From: a virus
IMG/VR virus record: IMGVR_UViG_3300017757_002288
Span: 1-35,894 of that record
Reading direction: 5' to 3' (one strand)
DNA: 35,894 nt
Shown here: positions 14,857-22,264 of the stretch, piece after piece
How positions within the stretch are numbered: position 1 is the stretch's first letter
Layout of the letters: every line of letters starts with the position of its first letter
Notes under the pieces: model-generated
What the model was told of the DNA's origin: nothing
The model's database searches: none
Seen by the model: only the letters and a program-made list of their open reading frames with translations
Program-made: the position numbers and the translations under genes

Positions 14857-15519
14857 TTAAGACGATTGTCTTAAAGATAGGTGGTTTGCGTGAAGGTCTT
14901 TTGTTCTTTCGTCTGTAATTATACGACTTCTATTACTACTATACCATTGTGATATAGTGTACCTAGAACCTCTTCTGACGGGGTATACGCCGTGTTCTAA
15001 GTCGATTCCTCTGAATGCTATACCTGTACCCCTTACTGGTGTCATTATTTGACCAGTTGGGCCTTCATGTGGGAAGTAAGTTTCACCACCTCTGAATGAT
15101 TCAACGGAATCTTCGTGTCCATTTATATAGAGAATTACAGTCCATTCACGACTTGTTTCGTCCTTAATACCTTCTCTTATATCAACGTCTGAAACTGAGT
15201 CATTATGTGGTTCTTGAACACCACCGATTTTCCACTCATTTATTGCAGACATTTCGGGATATACTCTTAAACCCGAATGTTTATAGATTTCTGAGGTAAC
15301 GTCAAATGCTAATCTATTAAAGATATCACGAACCCATTGGGTATGAATGTGCAATATGTTTATTGCAGTGTAATCTGACCCGTCTCCGACTGTTCTAAGA
15401 TGCTCGTGCGTCTTCAGATACAGAATCAAGTCCTTCGATTCCTGTTCCGTTATCAGATTCGGAAGTATCAGAACTTTCTCGTTCTTGTATAGCTCTTGCG
15501 ATTGCAATTCTTGTTTCAT
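14857..15519 (-). CDS. 2OG-Fe(II) oxygenase (prolyl-4-hydroxylase-like)
   Basis: A 220-residue protein with the Fe(II)/2-oxoglutarate site H105-x-D107 (EPHNDS), H176 (DLEHGVYPV) and the 2OG-binding Arg186 (RRGSRYTIS), preceded by the typical INEWKIGG and followed by a WTVILYING / FRGGETYFP jelly-roll core. Such enzymes hydroxylate protein or small-molecule substrates and are common in marine T4-like phages; the substrate is unknown. The ATG at 15519 lies 125 bases inside the deformylase gene in another frame; the conserved start (VLILPNLITEQESKDLI) falls within that overlap, so it appears real. TAAGAGAA serves as a weak ribosome site. Confidence 0.88.
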   Translation of the reverse strand: MKQELQSQELYKNEKVLILPNLITEQESKDLILYLKTHEHLRTVGDGSDYTAINILHIHTQWVRDIFNRLAFDVTSEIYKHSGLRVYPEMSAINEWKIGGVQEPHNDSVSDVDIREGIKDETSREWTVILYINGHEDSVESFRGGETYFPHEGPTGQIMTPVRGTGIAFRGIDLEHGVYPVRRGSRYTISQWYSSNRSRIITDERTKDLHANHLSLRQSS

Positions 15520-16021
15520 AATCAATTCTCTTACGTCTCTCTTTTGGACGTGATTTTAATGCACGTTCAACTTTGAGTCTAGACGCACGTTGTATGAATA
15601 GTATTCCATTTAAATGGTCACATTCATGTTGGACACACCTTGCACCTAACCCTGTAAGGTATATAGTGTGTTCTTCACCCTCTGCGTCTTGGTATTTTAG
15701 TTCTATCTCTTTTGACCTTTTAATCATTAGATAAAGGTCGGGGAAAGATAGACAACCCTCTTTCATTAAATCTGTATCTTGAGAAACTTTAGTTATTTCG
15801 GGATTGAAGAATGCTTTGATACCACTGTCTGCAGTTCTCATTACAAATACTCTGTAATCTAATCCCAACTGATTTGCAGATAATCCAATTCCACCAAATC
15901 GTTCCATTGCACTTGCAAGATTTGTTTCAATCTCTTTTGGGTCTTCGGGTGGGTTCTCGAAATCGAAAACGGGTGGTGGTGTGCGTAAGACTTTTGAAGC
16001 CTCGTCTATCAATTCATACAT
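15395..16021 (-). CDS. def: Peptide deformylase
   Basis: A 208-residue protein with all three deformylase motifs: GGIGLSANQLG (43-53), EGCLSFP (88-94, metal ligand Cys90) and QHECDHLNG (131-139, HExxH with both histidines). The enzyme removes the formyl group from new N-termini and is a well-known auxiliary gene of marine T4-like phages. About 40 residues after the catalytic core are polar and low complexity (ESSDTSESDNGTG) and are encoded where the next gene overlaps. It starts one base after the stop of the upstream late gene. Confidence 0.95.
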   Translation of the reverse strand: MYELIDEASKVLRTPPPVFDFENPPEDPKEIETNLASAMERFGGIGLSANQLGLDYRVFVMRTADSGIKAFFNPEITKVSQDTDLMKEGCLSFPDLYLMIKRSKEIELKYQDAEGEEHTIYLTGLGARCVQHECDHLNGILFIQRASRLKVERALKSRPKERRKRIDYETRIAIARAIQERESSDTSESDNGTGIEGLDSVSEDARAS

Positions 16022-16022
16022 A

Positions 16023-17525
16023 TTATACTAGCGGGTAAACCCCTCCTCCTTTGACTCTTACATCTGAAATTTGAAATCCAAAGAAATACAAGATTGCATT
16101 CCATATTTTTGCACCTTGTTTCTTAATCCAATTGAATGCATTCTGTATTCTCTTAGTAATCTCATTGAGAATCTTCTTAGCGGCATTTGCAACTTTAGAA
16201 GAAAACTCTTTTGACATTTTCATAAGTTTATTTATCAGTTGTGATTCAGTTAGATTTTCTACCTCTTCTGTTAAGAAAAGATTTGAATTTCCACATTCGT
16301 TGTGTATGATATCTGAGAGGGTGTCCATACGTAGATTTTGTTTTGCTTTCTTACTTCTTAAAGAAAGATATGGTGAACTTTTACCACTTGATTTGAATGA
16401 CACATAAAAGTCATTTCCCGAGGCAAGTGCTCCACCATGTTTTAGTGGGTCTCTTAAGTTTTGAACATGTGAGAGACCTCCACCTTCATAGAAGGTTGCA
16501 ATCATTGTTGCAGTTGGCCAAGTGTCTCTACCGAACTTTGCATGACCAGTTGCAGCCTCATAACAAAATAGTTTTTTCAATTCTTCATTACCATTAAAAG
16601 TTTGTTCTAACCTTTGATTGAGTTCTTGTGCATAGTTGTGTCCAATATCTAATTCTGCAAGTTTATCTTCTTCTTCTCTTGATAATTTATCTTTACCTTT
16701 AAGTTGTTCTAAATCACCTACTGCACCTTTATGAGATAACTTAATCATTTTCTCTTCTAGTTCTTTAACTAATTTTTGTGCTTCTTTTTGACCACTTGAA
16801 GAGTTTCCATATTGTCTCATTGCAGCTTCTACTGTAGATATTGCTTCTGCTTTACCAGCAGACATTAACTGAGAACCACCCGATTTTTTAAGTGATACTC
16901 TAATCTTACCACTCTTATCCATAAGGTCGGTTTTAGGTGTAGTGTTTGTTCCTTTCCACTCTTTAGTAAGTCCACCCACTTTCATAGAACCAGTTTGTTT
17001 AAGTTCTGATATACCTAATTTGTTTTTGAAATCTATTGCAGTTTTCATTGCAGACTCTTCCCAATCAGTCCAATACTTATCAAACCTCAACCACTCGGGT
17101 GAGTTATAGTCTATACCTTTTCCTAATTTTTGAAGTCCTACTGCAATACCAGCTTCCCAATCTTCACCAGTTGGATTTGCTTGATTTATGGGTGAGAAAC
17201 CATTACCACCTTTCAGAACATTTCCTAATGTAGTTCCAAACACTTGTTTGAAGTTCTTAGGTGTCCATAGTGTTAAATCTTTTTCGTCTCCAGCAGACTG
17301 TAGTTCACTAGACAATTCACTCCAAAGGTCTTTGTCTTTTATCTTAAGTTCGTTTCCGTCCTTATCGAGTAATACTCCGTCTTCTGCTTTTTGTAAGAAT
17401 CCACTTCTATTCTGTCTTTTGAATAGGTCTCCCTTAGACATTTTAGAACCTTCAGATATAACTTTAGGTAAGTCTAATTTGACCCCTTCGTATGTTGGAC
17501 TAGTGAATTCTGAGAATGATTTCAT
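16023..17525 (-). CDS. Large late protein of unknown function
   Basis: A 500-residue protein from the ATG at 17525 (MKSFSEFTSPTYEGVKL). A longer reading from 17639 would enter gp46 and ignore the promoter. Visible features: TPKTDLMDKSGKIRVSLKKSGGSQLMSAG (about residues 200-230, resembling a nuclease-type D...xK core), a central coiled coil (KEAQKLVKELEEKMIKL), EAATGHAKFGRDTWP, and a C-terminal amphipathic/aromatic region (WIKKQGAKIWNAILYFFGFQI). A late box 5 bases before the ATG makes it a late gene, so a virion or packaging-associated protein is likely. No family is recognised with confidence. Confidence 0.75.
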   Translation of the reverse strand: MKSFSEFTSPTYEGVKLDLPKVISEGSKMSKGDLFKRQNRSGFLQKAEDGVLLDKDGNELKIKDKDLWSELSSELQSAGDEKDLTLWTPKNFKQVFGTTLGNVLKGGNGFSPINQANPTGEDWEAGIAVGLQKLGKGIDYNSPEWLRFDKYWTDWEESAMKTAIDFKNKLGISELKQTGSMKVGGLTKEWKGTNTTPKTDLMDKSGKIRVSLKKSGGSQLMSAGKAEAISTVEAAMRQYGNSSSGQKEAQKLVKELEEKMIKLSHKGAVGDLEQLKGKDKLSREEEDKLAELDIGHNYAQELNQRLEQTFNGNEELKKLFCYEAATGHAKFGRDTWPTATMIATFYEGGGLSHVQNLRDPLKHGGALASGNDFYVSFKSSGKSSPYLSLRSKKAKQNLRMDTLSDIIHNECGNSNLFLTEEVENLTESQLINKLMKMSKEFSSKVANAAKKILNEITKRIQNAFNWIKKQGAKIWNAILYFFGFQISDVRVKGGGVYPLV

Positions 17526-17530
17526 ATTAC

Positions 17531-17538
17531 TATTTATA
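17531..17538 (-). promoter_or_regulatory. T4-type late promoter for the 500-residue gene
   Basis: TATAAATA lies immediately after the gp46 stop codon and is followed by GTAAT and the ATG at 17525. Predicted +1 is the A of the ATG; no ribosome site precedes it. Confidence 0.72.
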
Positions 17539-19254
17539 TTATTCTGCAATTCTCGAGAAGTTTTTGTATTTCTCAAACCTAATAACGTCATTAAATTTAT
17601 CATAAAGTGCCTCTCCTTTATGACTAATAATAAATGCATTCGTCTTTTCTGTCAAGGTGTTTAGTAATTTTAAGAAATCGTCTGTTCCTTGTGAGTCTAA
17701 TGAAGAATCAAAAACTTCGTCTAAAATCAATAGGTTAGTGTTCACTGAGTTCTTCATTCTTGCAACACTTCTCCATGTGAATAGTAGTGCAAGGTCGATT
17801 CTCATTTTCTCCCCTTGTGAGAAGTTATCATATTTGAATACGTCTCTGAATCTAGACTTGATTGTTTCTTCAAACTTTTCATTCAATTCAAAACCAACAT
17901 AGAATTCTAATTGTGCAAGATACTTGTTAATTAGTTTATTCATAATTGGAACATACTGTTTGATAATCTTTTGTCTTACACCTTGGTCTCTGAGTAATAC
18001 TTGTGCAATTTCAAAGTAGTGTTGTTGGTCAACTAATGATTCTTTCTTTGCATGTAGAATATCTAGTTTCTCTTCACTATCATTGATTCGTTCTGCAACG
18101 TCACCATTACCAGTTCCTTCTTTTTTCAGTTCTTCTATTTCTTTCTGAATCTTCTGAACAAACTTTTGGTTAGATACAACTTCTGTTTGTAGAATACCAA
18201 TCTCTTTTTGAATCTGAAGTATAGCGTCTTGGATTCCGTTTATTTCTTGGATTCTGACATTAAGTTCTTCGGTTTGGAGTTCAAGTTTTGCAACCGCCTC
18301 CTTGATTTCTGAGACCTTAACTTCTTTTTCCTGTATGTGTTTCTTCTTGTGTTCATGGTCTAAACCCTGTTTGCATGTGGGACAATCGTCATTGTTCTCG
18401 TAGAATTCAATATCTTTAATTGCTTTTCTTCGAGCGTCCTCAAGTCTAGCTTCCATGTCAACTGTTTGTTTGAGTTTACTTTCTTTAATATCTTTATCTG
18501 TGATGGTGGATTTTTTCTCCACCACATTTTCCGTCTTTTCATCTATGTCCCCTAAAAGTTTGTTAATATTCTCTTGAGTTTCATTAACAGTATTTTCATA
18601 TTTTAGGATTTTCGATTCACGATTTTCACGAAGTGCATTAAGTTGTTCATTTAGTCCGTTAATTCTTTCTTCAAGTAAGTCGATTTCATGATTATTCTCT
18701 CTAACCTCAACAGTATGGTTAGAGATTTTTTTCTTAAGGATATCTCCCATAGTAGAAAAAATTGATATATCCAAAAGGTCTTCTACAAGTTTACGTCTAT
18801 CAGTTGCTTTTAATTGCATGAAAGGTGTAAAGTTTGCCGACCCGAGGATTGCAACTTGAGTAAAGGAACGATAACTCATTTTGAGTATGTTCTTTTCTAA
18901 GTGTTCTTGATAGTCTCTGACTGTTGCGTCTTGATTGACGAATACGTCATTAACATAGAGTTCGAATTTGTTTGGTTTAGCTGCTCTCATGACCCGATAC
19001 TGTTTCTTACCAATAGAGAACTCAACCTCGACTACAAGGTTTCCTCCATTAACAGAATTGATTAGTAGGTCTTTCTTTAGATTTCTGAACCCTTTACCAT
19101 AGAGTCCAAAACAAAGTGCATCGAGTAATGTGGATTTACCAGCACCATTATCACCTAAGATAAGTGTTGTTTGGTGTTTGTCTAATTGTATTTCAGTAAA
19201 TTTATTACCACTCGATAGTAAGTTTTTATATCTTACTTTCTTAAAATTTATCAT
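17539..19254 (-). CDS. 46: Recombination nuclease subunit gp46 (Rad50/SbcC-like)
   Basis: A 571-residue protein of T4 gp46 length (560). Walker A is GDNGAGKST (34-42), a long coiled coil is interrupted by a zinc hook C291-P-T-C294, and the C-terminal ATPase half has the signature FSQGEKMRIDLALLF and Walker B LLILDEVFDSSLD. With gp47 it resects DNA ends for recombination-dependent replication and host DNA breakdown. Its ATG overlaps the gp47 stop (ATGA). Confidence 0.96.
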   Translation of the reverse strand: MINFKKVRYKNLLSSGNKFTEIQLDKHQTTLILGDNGAGKSTLLDALCFGLYGKGFRNLKKDLLINSVNGGNLVVEVEFSIGKKQYRVMRAAKPNKFELYVNDVFVNQDATVRDYQEHLEKNILKMSYRSFTQVAILGSANFTPFMQLKATDRRKLVEDLLDISIFSTMGDILKKKISNHTVEVRENNHEIDLLEERINGLNEQLNALRENRESKILKYENTVNETQENINKLLGDIDEKTENVVEKKSTITDKDIKESKLKQTVDMEARLEDARRKAIKDIEFYENNDDCPTCKQGLDHEHKKKHIQEKEVKVSEIKEAVAKLELQTEELNVRIQEINGIQDAILQIQKEIGILQTEVVSNQKFVQKIQKEIEELKKEGTGNGDVAERINDSEEKLDILHAKKESLVDQQHYFEIAQVLLRDQGVRQKIIKQYVPIMNKLINKYLAQLEFYVGFELNEKFEETIKSRFRDVFKYDNFSQGEKMRIDLALLFTWRSVARMKNSVNTNLLILDEVFDSSLDSQGTDDFLKLLNTLTEKTNAFIISHKGEALYDKFNDVIRFEKYKNFSRIAE

Positions 19255-20318
19255 AGATAGTTATGTTCGTCCAGTGCCTCATTATATAATGACGACATAA
19301 GTTCTGCAAGAGGTTTTTTCTTCCCTTGTATCTCTAACCCGTCAATATAGTTGTTTAGTATAGTTAAGGTGTCTTCAATATCTTCTATATCATCATCACC
19401 ATAGAAATCCATATGTTTGTTATCGTCTACAACTGCAACATGTAATGGATTTGCAGAATGTAATTTATCTAAGAATGTATCAAACCAGTAAGGATTGTCC
19501 TTGTTTACTACTATTACTTTTACAAATTTGTTTGTAAATTTAGAATAGTCCATGTTTGATATTGTTTCAAAAGTTTCTTTTGTATCGTCATAGAATGATT
19601 TCTCAAACATAGTGATTGGATTTAAAACTGGGGTAAGTTCTTGAGTCTCAGTATCAAATATATGGAAGTATTTGTTATCTCCATAATCTGACCAAGTAAA
19701 TTGCATTTGAGACCCAAGATATCTGATGTTTGCAAACTCAGATTTTTGGTGGAAATGACCACTCAAAACTGTCTCAAATCTACTTACGTAAGAATGGTCA
19801 AATCCATGTTGACACGTCATGCCTGGCATCATTAGAGCACCTTCAAATTCGAAATGACCCATACACCAACTTGCCTCTGCAGTTCTTAAAAAGTCTACTG
19901 CGTCTGCATAGTTTTCGGGGTTAATCCAAGGAACAAGTGCAATATTGAATCCGTCATATTCTTTTACTTCACATTCTTGAATGACATTTACATTCTCCTC
20001 TTTGTATAATAACAACTCGGGTGAATTAACTTCATTTGTATTCTTGTAATAAGTATCATGATTACCTAAAATCAAATCCATAGTAATACCACGTTCAGTC
20101 ATTGGGTCAATGAAATGTTTGATATTTGCTTTCATAGAAGCAAAGTTTATATACTTTCTCCTATCAAAGTAATCTCCTAAGTGGATTATGTGATTTATTT
20201 TGTGTTCGTCCAAGTATGGAAAGAACACTTCATTGTAGAATCTTCCTTGGTAATTTGACATTTCTATCATATCACCTCGGACACCACAATGGGTATCATT
20301 TAATAAGGCTATTTTCAT
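19251..20318 (-). CDS. 47: Recombination nuclease subunit gp47 (Mre11/SbcD-like)
   Basis: A 355-residue metallophosphoesterase of T4 gp47 length (339). Motifs: NDTHCG (D8, H10), HLGDYFDRR, LILGNHDTYY, and later WCMGHFEF and LSGHFHQK, which together form the two-metal nuclease site. It is the nuclease of the gp46/gp47 complex. Its start overlaps the gp55 stop by 4 bases, and gp46 follows with an ATGA overlap, so gp55-gp47-gp46 form one operon as in T4. Confidence 0.96.
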   Translation of the reverse strand: MKIALLNDTHCGVRGDMIEMSNYQGRFYNEVFFPYLDEHKINHIIHLGDYFDRRKYINFASMKANIKHFIDPMTERGITMDLILGNHDTYYKNTNEVNSPELLLYKEENVNVIQECEVKEYDGFNIALVPWINPENYADAVDFLRTAEASWCMGHFEFEGALMMPGMTCQHGFDHSYVSRFETVLSGHFHQKSEFANIRYLGSQMQFTWSDYGDNKYFHIFDTETQELTPVLNPITMFEKSFYDDTKETFETISNMDYSKFTNKFVKVIVVNKDNPYWFDTFLDKLHSANPLHVAVVDDNKHMDFYGDDDIEDIEDTLTILNNYIDGLEIQGKKKPLAELMSSLYNEALDEHNYL

Positions 20319-20872
20319 TCAGTAAATTTTTCTAGATTAGTTGTTTTTTTAACTTTTTTTGTTCGGGATTTACGAGGTTCGTATTCAACACGATTCATAT
20401 TTTCTTGCATCCATTCAACATTAGTATTGATTAGAGTTGGGTCGTGTTGTCCGTCAATTGTATCGAATGCACTTGTTATCATTCCAGCAGCGTCCGTGGC
20501 CTGTTGTTTAATGAAGACCTGTTTTTTCTCCTTTTGGATTCTTCTGAGGAATGCATAATAACAAATTTGTGTTATGTATGCAAATGCGTTACTTGATTTT
20601 TCGGGGTTGAAATTACCGATATACTGAATACAATTTTCAATTGCATCACATATCATTTCATCTCTGTATGTGTAGTTGATAAAATTAGGACGAGTCGATA
20701 ATCGAGTCGCAATCTTATAGATACATTCACCAATGTATTCTGTCATTTGAGGTTTGACTTTACCTTTTTCTTCTGCAAGTTTACATGAAATGTTAAACTC
20801 GGAGACTGCCGCAGTGAACTCTTTGTTATTAACGTAGTGTTCGGCCTTTTTAGGGTCTTTTTTAGTAGTCAT
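20315..20872 (-). CDS. 55: Late-transcription sigma factor gp55
   Basis: A 185-residue protein (MTTKKDPKKAEHYVNNKEF...) matching T4 gp55 in length (185). The middle (MICDAIENCIQYIGNFNPEKSSNAFAYITQICYYAFLRRIQKEKKQ) is the reduced sigma region 2 that contacts core polymerase and melts late promoters. The C-terminus is basic and ends with NLEKFTE, a candidate clamp-contact tail. It directs host polymerase to the TATAAATA boxes seen across this window. I chose the ATG at 20872 over the GTG at 20887 because the -10 TATAAT overlaps the latter and would put +1 on the ATG. Confidence 0.93.
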   Translation of the reverse strand: MTTKKDPKKAEHYVNNKEFTAAVSEFNISCKLAEEKGKVKPQMTEYIGECIYKIATRLSTRPNFINYTYRDEMICDAIENCIQYIGNFNPEKSSNAFAYITQICYYAFLRRIQKEKKQVFIKQQATDAAGMITSAFDTIDGQHDPTLINTNVEWMQENMNRVEYEPRKSRTKKVKKTTNLEKFTE

Positions 20873-20878
20873 GAATCT

Positions 20879-20906
20879 ATTATACACTAAATCTCTTATT
20901 TTGTAA
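20879..20906 (-). promoter_or_regulatory. Sigma70-like promoter giving a leaderless gp55 mRNA
   Basis: -10 TATAAT (20879-20884) followed by AGATTC and the ATG. A -35-like TTACAA (20901-20906) lies 16 bases upstream. The last six bases before the ATG nearly match those of the CobT-like gene (AGAATC). Confidence 0.65.
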
Positions 20907-21006
20907 GAGGGTTTTTAAGTATTTATTTTTTTGAATTATTTGAAGAAACCCACTAGACATATGGGAAATCTATGATAAAATAAATATGTTGCCGCGTTGG
21001 AATATA

Positions 21007-21144
21007 CTAATAAGAGATAGTATCTTTAACTCTACTCTTCATAAACGATTGTATCTCCACTGCACGACTCATTCTATCTATCTCACCAACGGCAAGATAA
21101 AACATACATAAACCTACAGTTGTACCTATTATATAGTGTTTCAT
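21007..21144 (-). CDS. Tiny membrane protein at the end of the cytochrome cassette
   Basis: A 45-residue protein (MKHYIIGTTVGLCMFYLAVG...) with a hydrophobic N-terminal segment (residues 4-19) and a polar, partly helical tail (EIDRMSRAVEIQSFMKSRVKD). Its ATG overlaps the stop of the CxxC protein gene (ATGA). No family is recognised. The following ~120 bases before gp55 hold no gene, only a short inverted repeat. Confidence 0.6.
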   Translation of the reverse strand: MKHYIIGTTVGLCMFYLAVGEIDRMSRAVEIQSFMKSRVKDTISY

Positions 21145-21293
21145 TTTATCTTCCCTAATTTCTCGTCACAATGTGGACATTTGAGGGGGATATCTAATAG
21201 TTTTGTGATTGCAACATGTTTATCCCAATCCTCTCTTTCTTTCGGAGGTGAGTTAAACATTTCACTCGGTAATGGGAATCCTACGTGTTTCAC
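21141..21293 (-). CDS. Small CxxC protein, GTG start
   Basis: A 50-residue soluble protein starting at a GTG that overlaps the stop of the 60-residue membrane gene (GTGA). It has FPLPSEMFNSPPKEREDWDKH and a C-terminal C-P-H-C motif (LKCPHCDEKLGKIK), a half zinc-ribbon or thiol site. Overlap at both ends supports it as a real gene of the cytochrome cassette. Role unknown; metal or heme handling is possible but only suggested by the context. Confidence 0.6.
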   Translation of the reverse strand: MKHVGFPLPSEMFNSPPKEREDWDKHVAITKLLDIPLKCPHCDEKLGKIK

Positions 21294-21472
21294 TTACCCA
21301 ATCCTATATTGATTAACCAAAATGCAAGTAACATAAATCCAAATACTACTACTTGAACTACTGACATTACTGCAACTTGTTTCATGGGGTGAACTTCAAC
21401 AATTTTCTCAATCCAAGATTCATCAGGTGATAAGTTAACGACTTGTAATACTTTCTCTTCAGTCGTCTTCAC
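21290..21472 (-). CDS. Small single-pass membrane protein next to cytochrome c
   Basis: A 60-residue protein with a charged N-terminal half (MKTTEEKVLQVVNLSPDESW) and one membrane segment at about 33-56 (VAVMSVVQVVVFGFMLLAFWLI). Its start overlaps the cytochrome gene stop by 4 bases. Size and layout resemble accessory subunits of respiratory complexes, but no sequence motif confirms this. Confidence 0.7.
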   Translation of the reverse strand: MKTTEEKVLQVVNLSPDESWIEKIVEVHPMKQVAVMSVVQVVVFGFMLLAFWLINIGLGK

Positions 21473-21912
21473 TTTAGTTCTACCTCTATAAACTTACCAA
21501 TCATATTGATATCTGCATCACTCAACATTCCTGCTTGAGCCCACATAGTAGAAGACATTGCACCGACTGTTTCTCTGTTCTTGTATGCATTAAGTCTACC
21601 TACAATATAATCTGCAGTTTGACCTTTAAGTGCTGGGAATACTGCCATTCCTTCACCATTCTGACCATGACAAGCGGCACAACCCGCCCATAGACTTCTG
21701 ATATCACTGAACTCATCTAAGTTTGCAAGTGCCTGTTTTCTCTGTTCTATTTCAGCAGGTGTTCCGAATTGTTCAACATAGTCAACATAACACTGACCCG
21801 TGCAACTATGTCCTCCAGTTCCACCTGTATATTCTAAATTTGGATATATCTTAAATCCAAAAAACACACCTATTGCAAGTGTGCATAGTAATGCTTGTCC
21901 TAGTTCTCTCAT
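21469..21912 (-). CDS. Membrane-anchored class I cytochrome c
   Basis: A 147-residue protein: an N-terminal membrane anchor or uncleaved signal (residues 5-20, GQALLCTLAIGVFFGF), an intermediate region with a second cysteine pair (HSCTGQC, 35-41), and a cytochrome c domain with heme motif C78-A-A-C81-H82 followed by GQNGEGMAVFPALKGQ. The axial methionine is probably M119 or M123 (GAMSSTMW). It would carry electrons in the periplasm, with host Ccm machinery needed for heme attachment. It lies among five tiny genes (four membrane proteins and a CxxC protein) in one overlapping operon. A phage-borne cytochrome c is unusual; assembly error is unlikely because all junctions overlap and phage genes flank both sides. 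Confidence 0.9.
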   Translation of the reverse strand: MRELGQALLCTLAIGVFFGFKIYPNLEYTGGTGGHSCTGQCYVDYVEQFGTPAEIEQRKQALANLDEFSDIRSLWAGCAACHGQNGEGMAVFPALKGQTADYIVGRLNAYKNRETVGAMSSTMWAQAGMLSDADINMIGKFIEVELK

Positions 21913-21913
21913 A

Positions 21914-22000
21914 TTATATTCCTGTTATTGATATTACAGACACTAAGAAGACAGCCACAAGTGTGGTTATCTCCAAAGTATCTCTGAGTTTATGTTTCAT
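21914..22000 (-). CDS. Very small membrane peptide, 28 residues
   Basis: The frame encodes MKHKLRDTLEITTLVAVFLV and eight more residues, essentially one membrane helix with a basic N-terminus. Its ATG overlaps the stop of the 59-residue gene (TAATG) and it ends one base before the cytochrome ATG, while its last codons (GGAATA) supply the cytochrome ribosome site. It could be a real subunit or a coupling peptide. Confidence 0.5.
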   Translation of the reverse strand: MKHKLRDTLEITTLVAVFLVSVISITGI

Positions 22001-22179
22001 TATATCATTCTCATAGATGATGCGTAAAACATTATGATGAATGGTAGTAAGAAAGGAAGAGTCATTAGCACTAGAAATTCGATAGTGTCAACTAACTTTC
22101 GTTTCTGAGGACGAAGGTCGTGGTTGACTTCTCTAGCTTTTCGCACCATGCTCTTCGCAAATAAAGTTGCTGTGGTCAT
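22000..22179 (-). CDS. Small membrane protein heading the cytochrome cassette
   Basis: A 59-residue protein: a basic N-terminal half (MTTATLFAKSMVRKAREVNH, RPQKRKL) and a hydrophobic helix (about 33-53, TIEFLVLMTLPFLLPFIIMFY). An AGGA ribosome site precedes the ATG at 22179. It is the first gene after a sigma70-like promoter and is coupled to the next by TAATG. No family is recognised. Confidence 0.62.
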   Translation of the reverse strand: MTTATLFAKSMVRKAREVNHDLRPQKRKLVDTIEFLVLMTLPFLLPFIIMFYASSMRMI

Positions 22180-22232
22180 GGTTTTCCTAAAAGTTAGTTA
22201 TAAATATTTTGTATAAGTATATATAAGTCTAA

Positions 22233-22261
22233 ATTATACGCACTTATTTAGAAAAAAACAA
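22233..22261 (-). promoter_or_regulatory. Sigma70-like promoter for the cytochrome cassette
   Basis: -35 TTGTTT (22256-22261), 17-base spacer, -10 TATAAT (22233-22238), just after the stop of the Sm-like gene. It lacks the CACTTTTT spacer core of the other early promoters. The leader would be about 47 bases. Confidence 0.6.
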
Positions 22262-22264
22262 ATC

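Noticed and set aside
20893-20915. Inverted repeat CTCTTA/TAAGAG followed by GGTTTTT on the plus strand
   Set aside because: It is oriented as a plus-strand terminator although no plus-strand gene exists, and it overlaps the gp55 promoter; short stem, so not called.
21779-21812. Reading the H-x-C-x3-C of the cytochrome as a CuA site
   Set aside because: The surrounding sequence lacks the cupredoxin fold and the full ligand set of oxidase subunit II.
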